From IMG/VR virus record IMGVR_UViG_3300020347_000003, positions 1 through 64,000 of that record: a stretch of 64,000 nt of DNA. One strand, 5' to 3'. Of this stretch, positions 22,704-30,071 are shown piece by piece (within the stretch, counting starts at the first letter, position 1; each line of letters starts with the position of its first letter). Under the pieces are notes generated by a model, which saw only the letters and a program-made list of their open reading frames with translations, ran no database searches and was not told the DNA's origin. This stretch comes from a virus. A program made the translations under genes and the position numbers.

Positions 22704-23597
22704 TTAAATAGGCCTTCGTTTTAGTACAGTAGTTAAACCTTGGCGTTTCTGGTCTTTCTCAGTTTCTGGTGCATGATCCCAGTCAATGGGTTGTTCATCT
22801 TCTACATCCATTCGCATAATCTGTTCTTCATCAACCAATGGATTCATTGTTTCGCGATCTCTTTTAAACATACCAACAGAAACAACGAGTAACATTATGG
22901 CAAGAGGATCGAATACGACAACAAGCATTATAATGATACCACGTACAGCAGTATCAAACATGTCTTTGGCATCCTCACCATAAACTAGTTCCGCAATGTA
23001 TTTGAGAGGCCCAACCTCTGCCTCAAGAGCGAAGGATTGTTTCTGTAGAGGGATGAGCTCATCTTGGATCTCTTCGATAGTTGTGTACGCAGTGTCGATC
23101 TGAGTGTTGAGAGCTCTCCTTTCCTCTGCCTGCCCTTCACGAACTGCAAGCGAACCCGAGGGCCCTCTGATCCTATCGTACTCAATGAGGGTCTGTACGG
23201 CACCATCGAGCTGAGACAATACAGTTTCTGCATCTTTAATAATAATCTGTTGACGATTAATCCTGCGTTCAAAGTTTTGTATTTGAAGCTCATTATTACC
23301 TCCCTGCAGAATAGTTTGATCAACGTGAGCCTTTGAAAGATAGCCAAAAATGCCCATGCTTGTGATAAACATGAGTACCAGAATTGATGTCATAAAATAT
23401 GTTTTAACTAGAAATGTAACTCGATCCCACTCATGGTGTAGCCATGCTGCTGATACAAGTTTACCAACTTCTAAAATACCAGCCATGACAACGACTGATA
23501 AAAAGGCTCCAGAAAAAATGGTAGCCAAACCTACAATTGAGAAGTAGGCTGCCACCGATGCGATTGCGATTGACGTTGTAAGTGTTAAGTACTTCAA
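22704..23597 (-). CDS. Polytopic membrane protein with periplasmic coiled coil (297 aa)
   Basis: Three hydrophobic segments near the N-terminus (about 7-25, 27-45, 65-90), a coiled coil at 105-200 (INRQQIIIKDAETVLSQLDG), then a fourth helix (215-245) and an acidic tail. Similar proteins occur in marine T4-like phages; function unknown. The start is a TTG with AAGGAT upstream, giving MKYLTLTT; no ATG is available nearby. Confidence 0.7.
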   Translation of the reverse strand: MKYLTLTTSIAIASVAAYFSIVGLATIFSGAFLSVVVMAGILEVGKLVSAAWLHHEWDRVTFLVKTYFMTSILVLMFITSMGIFGYLSKAHVDQTILQGGNNELQIQNFERRINRQQIIIKDAETVLSQLDGAVQTLIEYDRIRGPSGSLAVREGQAEERRALNTQIDTAYTTIEEIQDELIPLQKQSFALEAEVGPLKYIAELVYGEDAKDMFDTAVRGIIIMLVVVFDPLAIMLLVVSVGMFKRDRETMNPLVDEEQIMRMDVEDEQPIDWDHAPETEKDQKRQGLTTVLKRRPI

Positions 23598-23614
23598 ATG
23601 AAGATCCTTTAATC

Positions 23615-24064
23615 TTAACGACCCATCCTAGATATTTCGGTTGCCTGTTCTTTATTAATAATGGGCACAGCATTGGATTTGTGCATAGTGCTGATTCCTT
23701 TTACTAAGGTACCCGTATATCTTTGGGGTTCTTTTCTGGGCGTTGGGTTTGTTCCTCTTTGACCTGAAGACGCATTAGGTCGTTTCTTCGTAGGGCTTGC
23801 CGATGGGTAATTTGGCGTTGGGCGCGTATACGGCTCATGTTGCGTCTCATAAGGTTTAAATTCCTTTTTAATTTTTACATTTCCGTAGACATAATCTATA
23901 TATTCAGCGAAGGTTCTTTGGTCGCGATGCATATGATTCTGGCGTAGACGTTTATTGTCCTTAAGCCACTCTTTTTCGAGTTCGTTAAGTTTGGCCTTGG
24001 TGATTTTAGGTTTGGGCTTCTTCGTGTTCAGTGACGAATAGCCCTTCAATAGATGCATTGTCAT
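23615..24064 (-). CDS. Basic, partly disordered protein (149 aa)
   Basis: N-terminal helix (KLNELEKEWLKDNKRLRQNH), then a Pro/Ser/Lys-rich low-complexity middle (YPSASPTKKRPNASSGQRG) and a conserved-looking end (HKSNAVPIINKEQATEISRM). The end motif resembles one found in uncharacterised marine phage proteins. Located directly downstream of the tRNA in the transcript. Confidence 0.6.
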   Translation of the reverse strand: MTMHLLKGYSSLNTKKPKPKITKAKLNELEKEWLKDNKRLRQNHMHRDQRTFAEYIDYVYGNVKIKKEFKPYETQHEPYTRPTPNYPSASPTKKRPNASSGQRGTNPTPRKEPQRYTGTLVKGISTMHKSNAVPIINKEQATEISRMGR

Positions 24065-24079
24065 AATAAATTACCTAAG

Positions 24080-24163
24080 TGGTGGAGAGGGGTGGATTCG
24101 AACCACCGAAGCTTTCGCGTCAGATTTACAGTCTGATGGGTTTAACCACTCCCCAACCTCTCC
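24080..24163 (-). tRNA. tRNA-Tyr (anticodon GTA), CCA encoded
   Basis: Cloverleaf on the minus strand: acceptor GGAGAGG/CCTCTCC, D-arm with GGGGAGTGGTTAAACCC, anticodon stem-loop CAGACTGTAAATCTG (GTA), a class II variable arm, T-arm GGTGGTTCGAATCCACC, then ACCA at 24080-24083. The long variable arm is right for bacterial tRNA-Tyr. Transcribed with the small genes at 24229-24590 from the 24702 promoter. Confidence 0.95.
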
Positions 24164-24228
24164 AAAAAGAACCCCAGCGCAGTGATGCCTCCTCATCCGT
24201 CGATGGGCCGGTCAACAGTGATAGGGTT
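24164..24228 (-). other. Structured spacer RNA next to the tRNA (unassigned)
   Basis: Between the stop at 24229 and the tRNA. AGAACCC (5' end, overlapping the stop codon) pairs with GGGTTCT just before the tRNA, closing a loop of about 50 nt that holds smaller hairpins (GATG-6 nt-CATC; CCG...CGG). The closing stem has the 7-bp length of a tRNA acceptor, but no T-loop consensus is present. Could be a processing spacer, a decayed tRNA or a small RNA. Confidence 0.35.
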
Positions 24229-24402
24229 CTAAAACATAGAAATCCTCTTTTCTAAAATTTCGATCTCGGCGTCCTTGCGGGCCTGCCACTTCTCTTGTGT
24301 ACGGGCAACACCTTTTGCGTTGACCTTTTCAAAGAATTTAGACTCTTTGAGTCTGGCCAATGCACCTTCACGGCGCGTACGAATTACAAATCTACCTCTC
24401 AT
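24229..24402 (-). CDS. Small basic protein (57 aa)
   Basis: MRGRFVIRTRREGALARLKE then a helical Lys-rich body (TQEKWQARKDAEIEI...). ATG overlaps the preceding stop (ATGA), and AAAGGAGAAG lies upstream. Probable nucleic-acid-binding early protein; similar short basic proteins occur in marine phages. Confidence 0.6.
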   Translation of the reverse strand: MRGRFVIRTRREGALARLKESKFFEKVNAKGVARTQEKWQARKDAEIEILEKRISMF

Positions 24403-24590
24403 AACTTCTCCTTTGTTAAGGTGTCTCTGATCTCAATAATCGTATTTTTCAATATGTCATGATGTACACGATCTTCGTCTATGATAACGATTCTATCACT
24501 AGCAGGATTGTTGAAAGCGGCTAGCATACTACCGACAACCTCGTAGACTACTTCTTTCTTTTTCCAGTGGTGATAAGTTACATGAACCAT
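24399..24590 (-). CDS. Small hypothetical protein (63 aa)
   Basis: MVHVTYHHWKKKEVVYEVVG, then SDRIVIIDEDRVHHDILKNT and a short tail. AAGGTACCAAT lies before the ATG. It is preceded by a long structured leader (24609-24674) under the promoter at 24702-24730. Function unknown. Confidence 0.6.
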   Translation of the reverse strand: MVHVTYHHWKKKEVVYEVVGSMLAAFNNPASDRIVIIDEDRVHHDILKNTIIEIRDTLTKEKL

Positions 24591-24608
24591 ATTGGTACCT
24601 TAAATTAG

Positions 24609-24674
24609 AGAGAGAGCCGAGTCTTATTTGGCCGTTTTCGGGGTATATGGCAGGCTCACCACTCGGCATCTCTC
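24609..24674 (-). promoter_or_regulatory. Structured 5' leader hairpin
   Basis: On the transcript, GAGAGATGCCGAGT near the start pairs with ACTCGGCTCTCTC at the end (13 bp with one bulge), enclosing 38 nt with a CCG-AAAA-CGG mini-hairpin. It occupies most of the roughly 105-nt leader. The 5' part looks like the D-arm side of a tRNA-Ser/Leu (GATGCCGAGTGGT). Candidate cis-regulatory RNA or tRNA remnant. Confidence 0.5.
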
Positions 24675-24701
24675 GCCCCCTTGTTCGCAAATTAGAATGT
24701 A

Positions 24702-24730
24702 ATTATAACATGACTAGTTCAAATTGTCAA
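24702..24730 (-). promoter_or_regulatory. sigma70 promoter (TTGACA-17-TATAAT, perfect)
   Basis: -35 at 24725-24730, -10 at 24702-24707, spacer 17. Drives the structured leader, two small genes and tRNA-Tyr. Confidence 0.92.
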
Positions 24731-24737
24731 CAACTAT

Positions 24738-25178
24738 TTAAAGAAATTCTGCTTCGACACCCGATTCAACAAACAGATTAAGTGACTTGGAGAAAGCAGC
24801 AACCCATTTTTCTGGTATGTCAGTCTCAGTAGACATCACGACCCTTTTAATACCAACTTGAATGATGCCTCTTGCACAATCATTACAGACAGGTAATCCC
24901 CAAACATATATCGTAGAATCCCTCAATGGAGTTCCGTTATATGTTGCATTATATATTGCATTCATTTCCGCATGAATGACATGATCGTACTTAGTTGGCT
25001 TATCAGCGTATCGTTCGGGTGAATCCTCAATACCTTTAGGAAACCCGTTGTAACCAGTAGCGAGGATTCTGCGATCGTCGTTAACAATTACTGCTCCAAT
25101 TTTTGTACTTGGATCCTTAGACCAGGTAGAGATCTCTCGAGCAAGGCTCACAAATCTCTTGTCCCACTTAGTAGACAT
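24738..25178 (-). CDS. dCMP deaminase (146 aa)
   Basis: Zinc-dependent deaminase: VIHAEMNAIYNA (His69, Glu71) and GLPVCNDCARGIIQ (Cys98, Cys101), with the YNGFPKGIEDSPERY substrate segment of dCMP deaminases. It makes dUMP for ThyX, whose gene is at 38349. ATG at 25176-25178 is used; the longer frame runs into the preceding gene's coding region and does not align with the family. Confidence 0.92.
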   Translation of the reverse strand: MSTKWDKRFVSLAREISTWSKDPSTKIGAVIVNDDRRILATGYNGFPKGIEDSPERYADKPTKYDHVIHAEMNAIYNATYNGTPLRDSTIYVWGLPVCNDCARGIIQVGIKRVVMSTETDIPEKWVAAFSKSLNLFVESGVEAEFL

Positions 25179-25440
25179 AATCTTTTTTACCCTTAATTTG
25201 CCACTTCTCGGTGACTGGGTTACCGTGTTCATCTTCGTCGACGACAATGTAAGCCACAGTCTTTTTTACCAGAGCATATCTCCAGCCAGTCATACCACAA
25301 ACGCCCTTACCACCGACCCAAACCTTGTGTGGGTAATCATTGAATTGTGACTCTTCGTTTTTAGAGAATTCAAACATATTACCAACATCTTTCTCAGTGA
25401 AAACGCCGATTGGGTCCTTGGTGTAAGTGTAATATCCCAT
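25168..25440 (-). CDS. Hypothetical early protein (90 aa)
   Basis: MGYYTYTKDPIGVFTEKDVG then a basic/aromatic body (HKVWVGGKGVCGMTGWRYAL). Beta-rich; overlaps the dCMP deaminase start by 11 nt. The first 15 residues resemble those of the 12484-12846 product (GVF.GTYTDEDVG), so they may be related. Function unknown. Confidence 0.6.
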   Translation of the reverse strand: MGYYTYTKDPIGVFTEKDVGNMFEFSKNEESQFNDYPHKVWVGGKGVCGMTGWRYALVKKTVAYIVVDEDEHGNPVTEKWQIKGKKDYVY

Positions 25441-25441
25441 A

Positions 25442-25621
25442 TTAAGAAACCTTTAAGAAACAGTGAGCTGCATTAGAAAAGAAAGAACCAACTTCATCAA
25501 AACCATACAAGACAGCACCATCTAAGGGATCAGTACCCTTGGGGTATTCGACCAGATCAAATCCAGCAGGGATGGAACCACGGAAAGTGTTCATGTTGAT
25601 TTCAATAATTTCAGTATTCAT
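25442..25621 (-). CDS. Small hypothetical protein (59 aa)
   Basis: MNTEIIEINMNTFRGSIPAG, then FDLVEYPKGTDPLDGAVLYG. ATG at 25619-25621 with AAGGAATTG upstream; the longer frame opens at a TTG. First gene after the promoter at 25652-25680. Function unknown. Confidence 0.6.
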   Translation of the reverse strand: MNTEIIEINMNTFRGSIPAGFDLVEYPKGTDPLDGAVLYGFDEVGSFFSNAAHCFLKVS

Positions 25622-25651
25622 ATTCAATTCCTTATCTCAATTTATGTGTAT

Positions 25652-25680
25652 ATTATAGGCTACTTTACGCCTGCTGTCAA
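25652..25680 (-). promoter_or_regulatory. sigma70 promoter (TTGACA-17-TATAAT, perfect)
   Basis: -35 at 25675-25680, -10 at 25652-25657, 17-bp spacer. Drives 25621 leftward to dCMP deaminase. Confidence 0.92.
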
Positions 25681-25760
25681 CACTTTTTTTGAAAATAAAT
25701 CAAATTTTTTAGAATATTTTGGAATAAGGACCGAACTTATATGATTTCTGGGTTATAAGG
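25681..25760 (-). promoter_or_regulatory. Conserved upstream cassette with stem-loop
   Basis: ttttttagaatattttggaa followed by an imperfect stem cttata (25736-25741) / tataag (25754-25759) that overlaps the end of the glycosyltransferase gene at 25737. Same order as the cassettes at 2781, 4063, 5426 and 12407. Confidence 0.6.
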
Positions 25761-26699
25761 CAAGAAGAACCTAGATAGCTCCTCGTCTTCCAGCAATAGA
25801 TCCGGCAAATTGTCTGTTGGGTAATGCTTCAGAAACTGGTTAGTATTACCATTGAGGGCTGGGTTTCCTGCCTGAGGTGTCATTTCCTCTAGCCAGTTCT
25901 GATACTTTTTGTCTTGGAATCCACCCTCGTAACCCATTTCTTTGAAGTTATCGTGAGCATGAGCAAATGACGTAGCCTTTGCCTTTCGAGTATTCTTGTT
26001 ACCCATCCATGCAAAATGCCAACCCATTTCGGGGATACCTTTACCATGCGATCGGGGCCACACGGTCTTATAGTTTACATTGCCACATCGAATATTACTT
26101 ACGCTTGACTTGGAAAGTTGAGCCTTGGTCGCAAAGAATGTAGAACGATCCCAAGGAAACCATGCACCATTCTCACCCCGACTGATATCCCATACTCTCA
26201 GATCAGCCCTACCTTGTAAAAAGACCAATGGTATTTTGACCACGATATTATTTCTTGCTGCTTGGTTGATTGTGTTGGCGACCCACTTGATATGGATCGG
26301 ATTGATGATTTCGTCGGCATCACCATAAATGAACACATCGTCATCATTGAACATGTGCAAGGCCTGCAGGACACCATCTTTCTGAAGTCTTTCACGAATC
26401 CGAGCTCTGACCGAATCAGGGTTTGATGCATTCACACCTGCATTATTGATATCAACTTCCAATGGCTCGAGCCACTCTGAATCATTAATGTGCTGTGGTA
26501 TGTAGATAATTTTATCCATCGGAAGCTTCAGCTCATTTGCGATTTCTTCAAATCTAAATGGTACTGGTTTTCCACTGTGTGTCTTATTGGATTCTACAAT
26601 GACAAATTTATCAACTATGTCCTTGTATAGATTTACTCTCAGCTTTAAGAGTTCTTTGCCGGTTGGAGCGAAGAATGGAAATGAATCAATTATTTGCAT
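25737..26699 (-). CDS. GT17-like glycosyltransferase (320 aa)
   Basis: Pattern of the Glyco_transf_17 family: MQIIDSFPFFAPTGKELLKL, DKFVIVESNKTHSGKPVPFR, VIYGDADEI-type FIYGDADEIINPIHIKW (DxD), and later WHFAWMGNKNTRKAKATSFA. In eukaryotes the family includes beta-1,4-GlcNAc transferase III; the phage target is unknown. Coupled to the methyltransferase upstream. Confidence 0.85.
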   Translation of the reverse strand: MQIIDSFPFFAPTGKELLKLRVNLYKDIVDKFVIVESNKTHSGKPVPFRFEEIANELKLPMDKIIYIPQHINDSEWLEPLEVDINNAGVNASNPDSVRARIRERLQKDGVLQALHMFNDDDVFIYGDADEIINPIHIKWVANTINQAARNNIVVKIPLVFLQGRADLRVWDISRGENGAWFPWDRSTFFATKAQLSKSSVSNIRCGNVNYKTVWPRSHGKGIPEMGWHFAWMGNKNTRKAKATSFAHAHDNFKEMGYEGGFQDKKYQNWLEEMTPQAGNPALNGNTNQFLKHYPTDNLPDLLLEDEELSRFFLPYNPEII

Positions 26700-27265
26700 C
26701 GTTCGAGTACTGTCAGCCCATTGTTATTAGTGTAATGCTTTTTGAATCTCCAGTGAGGATTATCAATCATAAAATCAATAATTGCTGGAAGTAGACCTTC
26801 ACCTGCAATTGGCTTCTTTGGATACTGACCATCCATTCTTTCATCACGAGTACCGAATGTTTGTGTATCATGGAATGCAAGATATTTCTGAGCCTTATTG
26901 CCGTGAAGCCTAAGCTCTTGTCGAAGCTGACCATTGGTGTGCAGAGTGTCAATGAATAATAAATCGACCTCGGGTATTTCAATCTTAAGTACATCAGCCT
27001 CGATGTACGCGACATCTCTACCATAGCCTTCTGACAAAAGCTTAAACATTTCAACAAGTCTTTGGTTTAATACGATATCATAGCATGTTAATTTAGCCTC
27101 AGTGTTCATAAAGGCCCGTGTACTCATACCTGACCGAACACCCATTTCAATAATCGTATCACACTCCCGACCCAGTTCGAGTAGAGTAGGGATATGTTCA
27201 TTGATATCCGTTGGTGCATTTCGAGCAAAATTCAAAGCATTTTCTAAGAATACATCAAGACTCAT
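26690..27265 (-). CDS. Class I SAM-dependent methyltransferase-like (191 aa)
   Basis: IIEMGVRSGMSTRAFM is the SAM-binding loop, followed by YDIVLNQRLVEMFKLL and VDLLFIDTLHTNGQLRQEL. Close to the methyltransferase/cephalosporin-hydroxylase-like group found with glycosyltransferases in phages. Substrate may be a sugar. Overlaps both neighbours by about 10 nt. Confidence 0.8.
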   Translation of the reverse strand: MSLDVFLENALNFARNAPTDINEHIPTLLELGRECDTIIEMGVRSGMSTRAFMNTEAKLTCYDIVLNQRLVEMFKLLSEGYGRDVAYIEADVLKIEIPEVDLLFIDTLHTNGQLRQELRLHGNKAQKYLAFHDTQTFGTRDERMDGQYPKKPIAGEGLLPAIIDFMIDNPHWRFKKHYTNNNGLTVLERCK

Positions 27266-28019
27266 GATTAATCTCCGTGTTTATTCTTTGTCTCTTTCTA
27301 AGGTTTATCAGTTCTCTGACTTGTTTATCATCTCTCTGATCTGCCGAGGGCAGGAAGTTTGCCTTGAGGTTTACCATCGGGGTGTTGTCGTTAACTAGAT
27401 AGTACATGGCCAGACTATATCTGTCATTTTGACTCACGTTAGCTAACCCATGATAGCTGTTTTCGGAGTTTTCAAATATCATACAAGTATTATACTCTGG
27501 GTTTACTACCTTGTTGGGTTCTTCGCATGCCGATGCACGGTCTTTATCCCACAGCCCCAGTTGACCTCCATCGGTTATTTGCCAATCTTTGTTAAGATAG
27601 ACCAGTACACTGATTTTACGCCTGTATTTTAACTTAGGGTGGTGACTATAATCAATGTGTGGATTCAATTTACCACCCGGTGGGTAATAATGCAACCCAC
27701 CACCATGAAGTCCCACATCAGGTTCTAACCCAGGTATCTCTAAGGTTTCAATCAGATAATCCGTGAATACTCTACTCGTTAGATACGTAAAAGCCTGATA
27801 TAACTTACTATCAAATTTATCCCATATGTTCATAGTCTTTTTGTACTCTATGGGATTGTTATAATAGCCGTTCCACTTGTGAGAATTCGGCACAGGCAAT
27901 TCATCGTGTAATTCCTGGCAGAAGTCAGAATCCCAAAAATTTTCCAAACATGCATGTGGAAAGGGATCTGCCTGCCAGAAATTGCTCAGATTTGACCTGT
28001 GCTTTTGGAGATCGATCAT
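27255..28019 (-). CDS. 2-oxoglutarate/Fe(II) dioxygenase (254 aa)
   Basis: Fe(II) ligands H121 and D123 in NPHIDYSHHPK and H190 in NSYHGLANVSQNDRYS, with R200 for 2-oxoglutarate. N-terminal FPHACLENFWDSDFCQELHD fits prolyl-4-hydroxylase-type proteins, common in marine phages. It may hydroxylate a protein or a sugar within this glycan island. Confidence 0.88.
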   Translation of the reverse strand: MIDLQKHRSNLSNFWQADPFPHACLENFWDSDFCQELHDELPVPNSHKWNGYYNNPIEYKKTMNIWDKFDSKLYQAFTYLTSRVFTDYLIETLEIPGLEPDVGLHGGGLHYYPPGGKLNPHIDYSHHPKLKYRRKISVLVYLNKDWQITDGGQLGLWDKDRASACEEPNKVVNPEYNTCMIFENSENSYHGLANVSQNDRYSLAMYYLVNDNTPMVNLKANFLPSADQRDDKQVRELINLRKRQRINTEINHES

Positions 28020-29041
28020 ACCTCAAGCCATCTCGTATTCTCAAGTGTCCACTGTACGACTTCTTTAATACGATCTTCAACCGGCTGTGGTTCCCAACCC
28101 ATCTGTTTCATTCTCTCACCACTCAATGCGTAGCGAAGATCATGCCCAGGTCGACTGCTGTGGAAGTCCATAAACTGGTAGTTCAATTCTTTGCCTTGTG
28201 CATCAGCAATCATTTGTGCAAGCTCGAGATTATTCAGCTCGGTAGCACCGCAGATGTTGAACTTCGGACACTTAATGCCATTGTTCTCTTCTGCGTTGAG
28301 TGTATGCTCATTCTGGAGCAAGAAAAGAGTAGCATCAGCAACGTCTTCAGCATGAATATAATGTCGTGACCCTGGTATTGTCTTTGTCTCGTCAGAGTGA
28401 ATCGTGATCATATCACCATCTCTGGCTCGACGAATACACAATGGAATAAACTTTTCGGGGTGTTGGCGTTGGCCAAATACGTTCATTGTATGCGTAATGT
28501 AGATAGGCATATTATAGGTATTTTGATATGCAACTGCAAGTTCTTCACCACCAGCCTTCGATGCGCTGTAAGGATTCGTGCTGTTATACCTATCATATTC
28601 ATCATACTTGACGCCATTTGGTGCTGGGCCAAATACCTCATCAGTAGAGAAGTACACAAATCTTTCTAGGTTTGGTTGCTTTCGAGCGAATTCAAGAATA
28701 TTACAAGTACCGACAACATTATCCATCACGAACTCCATAGGGTGATCGATACTGCGATCTACGTGAGATCCTGCTGCGAGGTGAGCAACGATTTCACACG
28801 GACCAATATCAGCAACAATCTGAGGGTTCAGTTCTGCCTTGAGATCGTGAAAAATGGTTCGAACTCTTTTGCGTTCCTCTGCTGTACGATCTTGCAGAAG
28901 ATCATGCAGACGGTTGAGATTACCACTATAATCTAAACGATCAATAGTGACCACATTCCAGTCTGTACGCATGAGTACTTGGTTGATTAGATGGTGGGCA
29001 ATAAAACCACCGCCACCGGTTATGAGAATTGTTTTAGCCAT
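28016..29041 (-). CDS. NAD-dependent sugar epimerase/dehydratase, RmlB-like (341 aa)
   Basis: Extended SDR: ITGGGGFIAHHLINQVL (GxxGxxG), VAHLAAGSHVDRSIDHPMEF, YFSTDEVFGPAP and YSASKAGGEELAVAYQ (YxxxK). The STDEVFG motif is that of dTDP-glucose 4,6-dehydratase. It would make an activated deoxysugar for the neighbouring transferases. Length fits RmlB. Confidence 0.9.
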   Translation of the reverse strand: MAKTILITGGGGFIAHHLINQVLMRTDWNVVTIDRLDYSGNLNRLHDLLQDRTAEERKRVRTIFHDLKAELNPQIVADIGPCEIVAHLAAGSHVDRSIDHPMEFVMDNVVGTCNILEFARKQPNLERFVYFSTDEVFGPAPNGVKYDEYDRYNSTNPYSASKAGGEELAVAYQNTYNMPIYITHTMNVFGQRQHPEKFIPLCIRRARDGDMITIHSDETKTIPGSRHYIHAEDVADATLFLLQNEHTLNAEENNGIKCPKFNICGATELNNLELAQMIADAQGKELNYQFMDFHSSRPGHDLRYALSGERMKQMGWEPQPVEDRIKEVVQWTLENTRWLEV

Positions 29042-29078
29042 TTCGATTCCTTCATCAAAAACATTATATTGATTTTAT

Positions 29079-29273
29079 TTATGTGTTGTCACCATCACGA
29101 TATTCGATATCAGACTTGTCAAAAGGCTTGATCCGGTTGCCATAATAATCGTGAGTACCTGCTCGGTAATTCCGCTTACGTTCATCTAGCATCAGAGTCG
29201 ATTCCCAAATCATTGCTCCCAGAAAAACACAAACGGCAATTCCCAACACAAACTGTAATACGTCTAGTAACAT
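29079..29273 (-). CDS. Small membrane protein (64 aa)
   Basis: One N-terminal membrane helix (LLDVLQFVLGIAVCVFLGAM) followed by a hydrophilic tail (NRIKPFDKSDIEYRDGDNT). Alone between a promoter (29304-29332) and the epimerase gene. Function unknown. Confidence 0.6.
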   Translation of the reverse strand: MLLDVLQFVLGIAVCVFLGAMIWESTLMLDERKRNYRAGTHDYYGNRIKPFDKSDIEYRDGDNT

Positions 29274-29303
29274 AAGAAAGATCCTGTGATAAAATACCCT
29301 ACC

Positions 29304-29332
29304 ATTCTATCACAAGATCCATATGATGTCAA
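29304..29332 (-). promoter_or_regulatory. sigma70 promoter (TTGACA-17-TAGAAT)
   Basis: -35 TTGACA at 29327-29332, -10 TAGAAT at 29304-29309, spacer 17. Drives 29273 and the glycan genes to its left. Confidence 0.8.
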
Positions 29333-29333
29333 C

Positions 29334-29825
29334 CTATTTTTTCTTTTTCTTTGCCATCAAAGCAACTGCTTTGTCGTAATCGGCTTGAGACACTACACCT
29401 TCCTTGAGCAATTTCTCACGGTTGGCTAGATGCGCTGTCTGTGTCTCTTCTTTTGAACCACCATAGTAAGGTACACAATGACCCTCGTCAGCCATAACTG
29501 CTGTCACTGCTCTCCAAGCATCATGTTTGGGATCATAGACATCAAAATCGCCTAAGACACGACCAAACTTACCCTTCATATCCTCACCATCTTTGGCGAC
29601 CTGGGTCTTCAATACACAAGTCTTGCCGAGCAAAGACTTAAGTCGATTCTTGGCTGCAAGACCAAAAACCTTTTCTACCTTATCACTTGTTCTTGATTCG
29701 GGTGTATCAATGCCCATGATGCGAACACGCTCATCAGACAGGACTATACCAAAACCAAGTTCAATATCTACATCAACAGTATCGCCGTCAACGACACGGT
29801 TAATCTTTGCTCTATATTCGTACAT
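29334..29825 (-). CDS. Staphylococcal-nuclease-like (SNase) endonuclease (163 aa)
   Basis: SNase fold motifs: VVDGDTVDVDIELGFG, ERVRIMGIDTPESR and a later GKFGRVLGDFDVYD. The Asp/Arg pattern of the calcium/phosphate site is present. No signal peptide, so it acts inside the cell, perhaps in host DNA breakdown. Basic tail of Lys residues. Confidence 0.9.
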   Translation of the reverse strand: MYEYRAKINRVVDGDTVDVDIELGFGIVLSDERVRIMGIDTPESRTSDKVEKVFGLAAKNRLKSLLGKTCVLKTQVAKDGEDMKGKFGRVLGDFDVYDPKHDAWRAVTAVMADEGHCVPYYGGSKEETQTAHLANREKLLKEGVVSQADYDKAVALMAKKKKK

Positions 29826-29847
29826 TGTGGTTCCCTTTTTTTTATTA

Positions 29848-30069
29848 TTAGAATATTTTACCTATTAGATAGACGAACCCCATTAGAAAGAACATACTAA
29901 GTGCAGATTCAAAACCATCTAAAACCCATACAACTGGAAATCCCCCAAACCATACAGTCTTAAATGCATAGTCTTTCCAATTCCAAACGATGTAGAATAA
30001 ACCTTCCCACGATCGCATGTTGTCTGGCCTTTCGGGACCAAAGTCAAGCTTTGGTTGTTTATCTCCCAT
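29848..30069 (-). CDS. Small membrane protein (73 aa)
   Basis: Begins MGDKQPKLDFGPERPDNMRS; an amphipathic aromatic stretch (FYIVWNWKDYAFKTVWF) is followed by a membrane helix (ALSMFFLMGFVYLIGKIF). It lies 2 nt after the cytochrome c gene, so the two are probably translated together, and it might anchor or assist it; that is inference. Confidence 0.6.
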   Translation of the reverse strand: MGDKQPKLDFGPERPDNMRSWEGLFYIVWNWKDYAFKTVWFGGFPVVWVLDGFESALSMFFLMGFVYLIGKIF

Positions 30070-30071
30070 AT

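Noticed and set aside
24164-24228. Second tRNA beside tRNA-Tyr
   Set aside because: The acceptor-length stem exists, but there is no T-loop GTTCRANNC, no D-loop GG and no anticodon stem in the right place.
29069-29077. CATAAATA-like box near the end of 29079-29273
   Set aside because: Does not match TATAAATA at the first base, and lies upstream of an operon that already has a sigma70 promoter.
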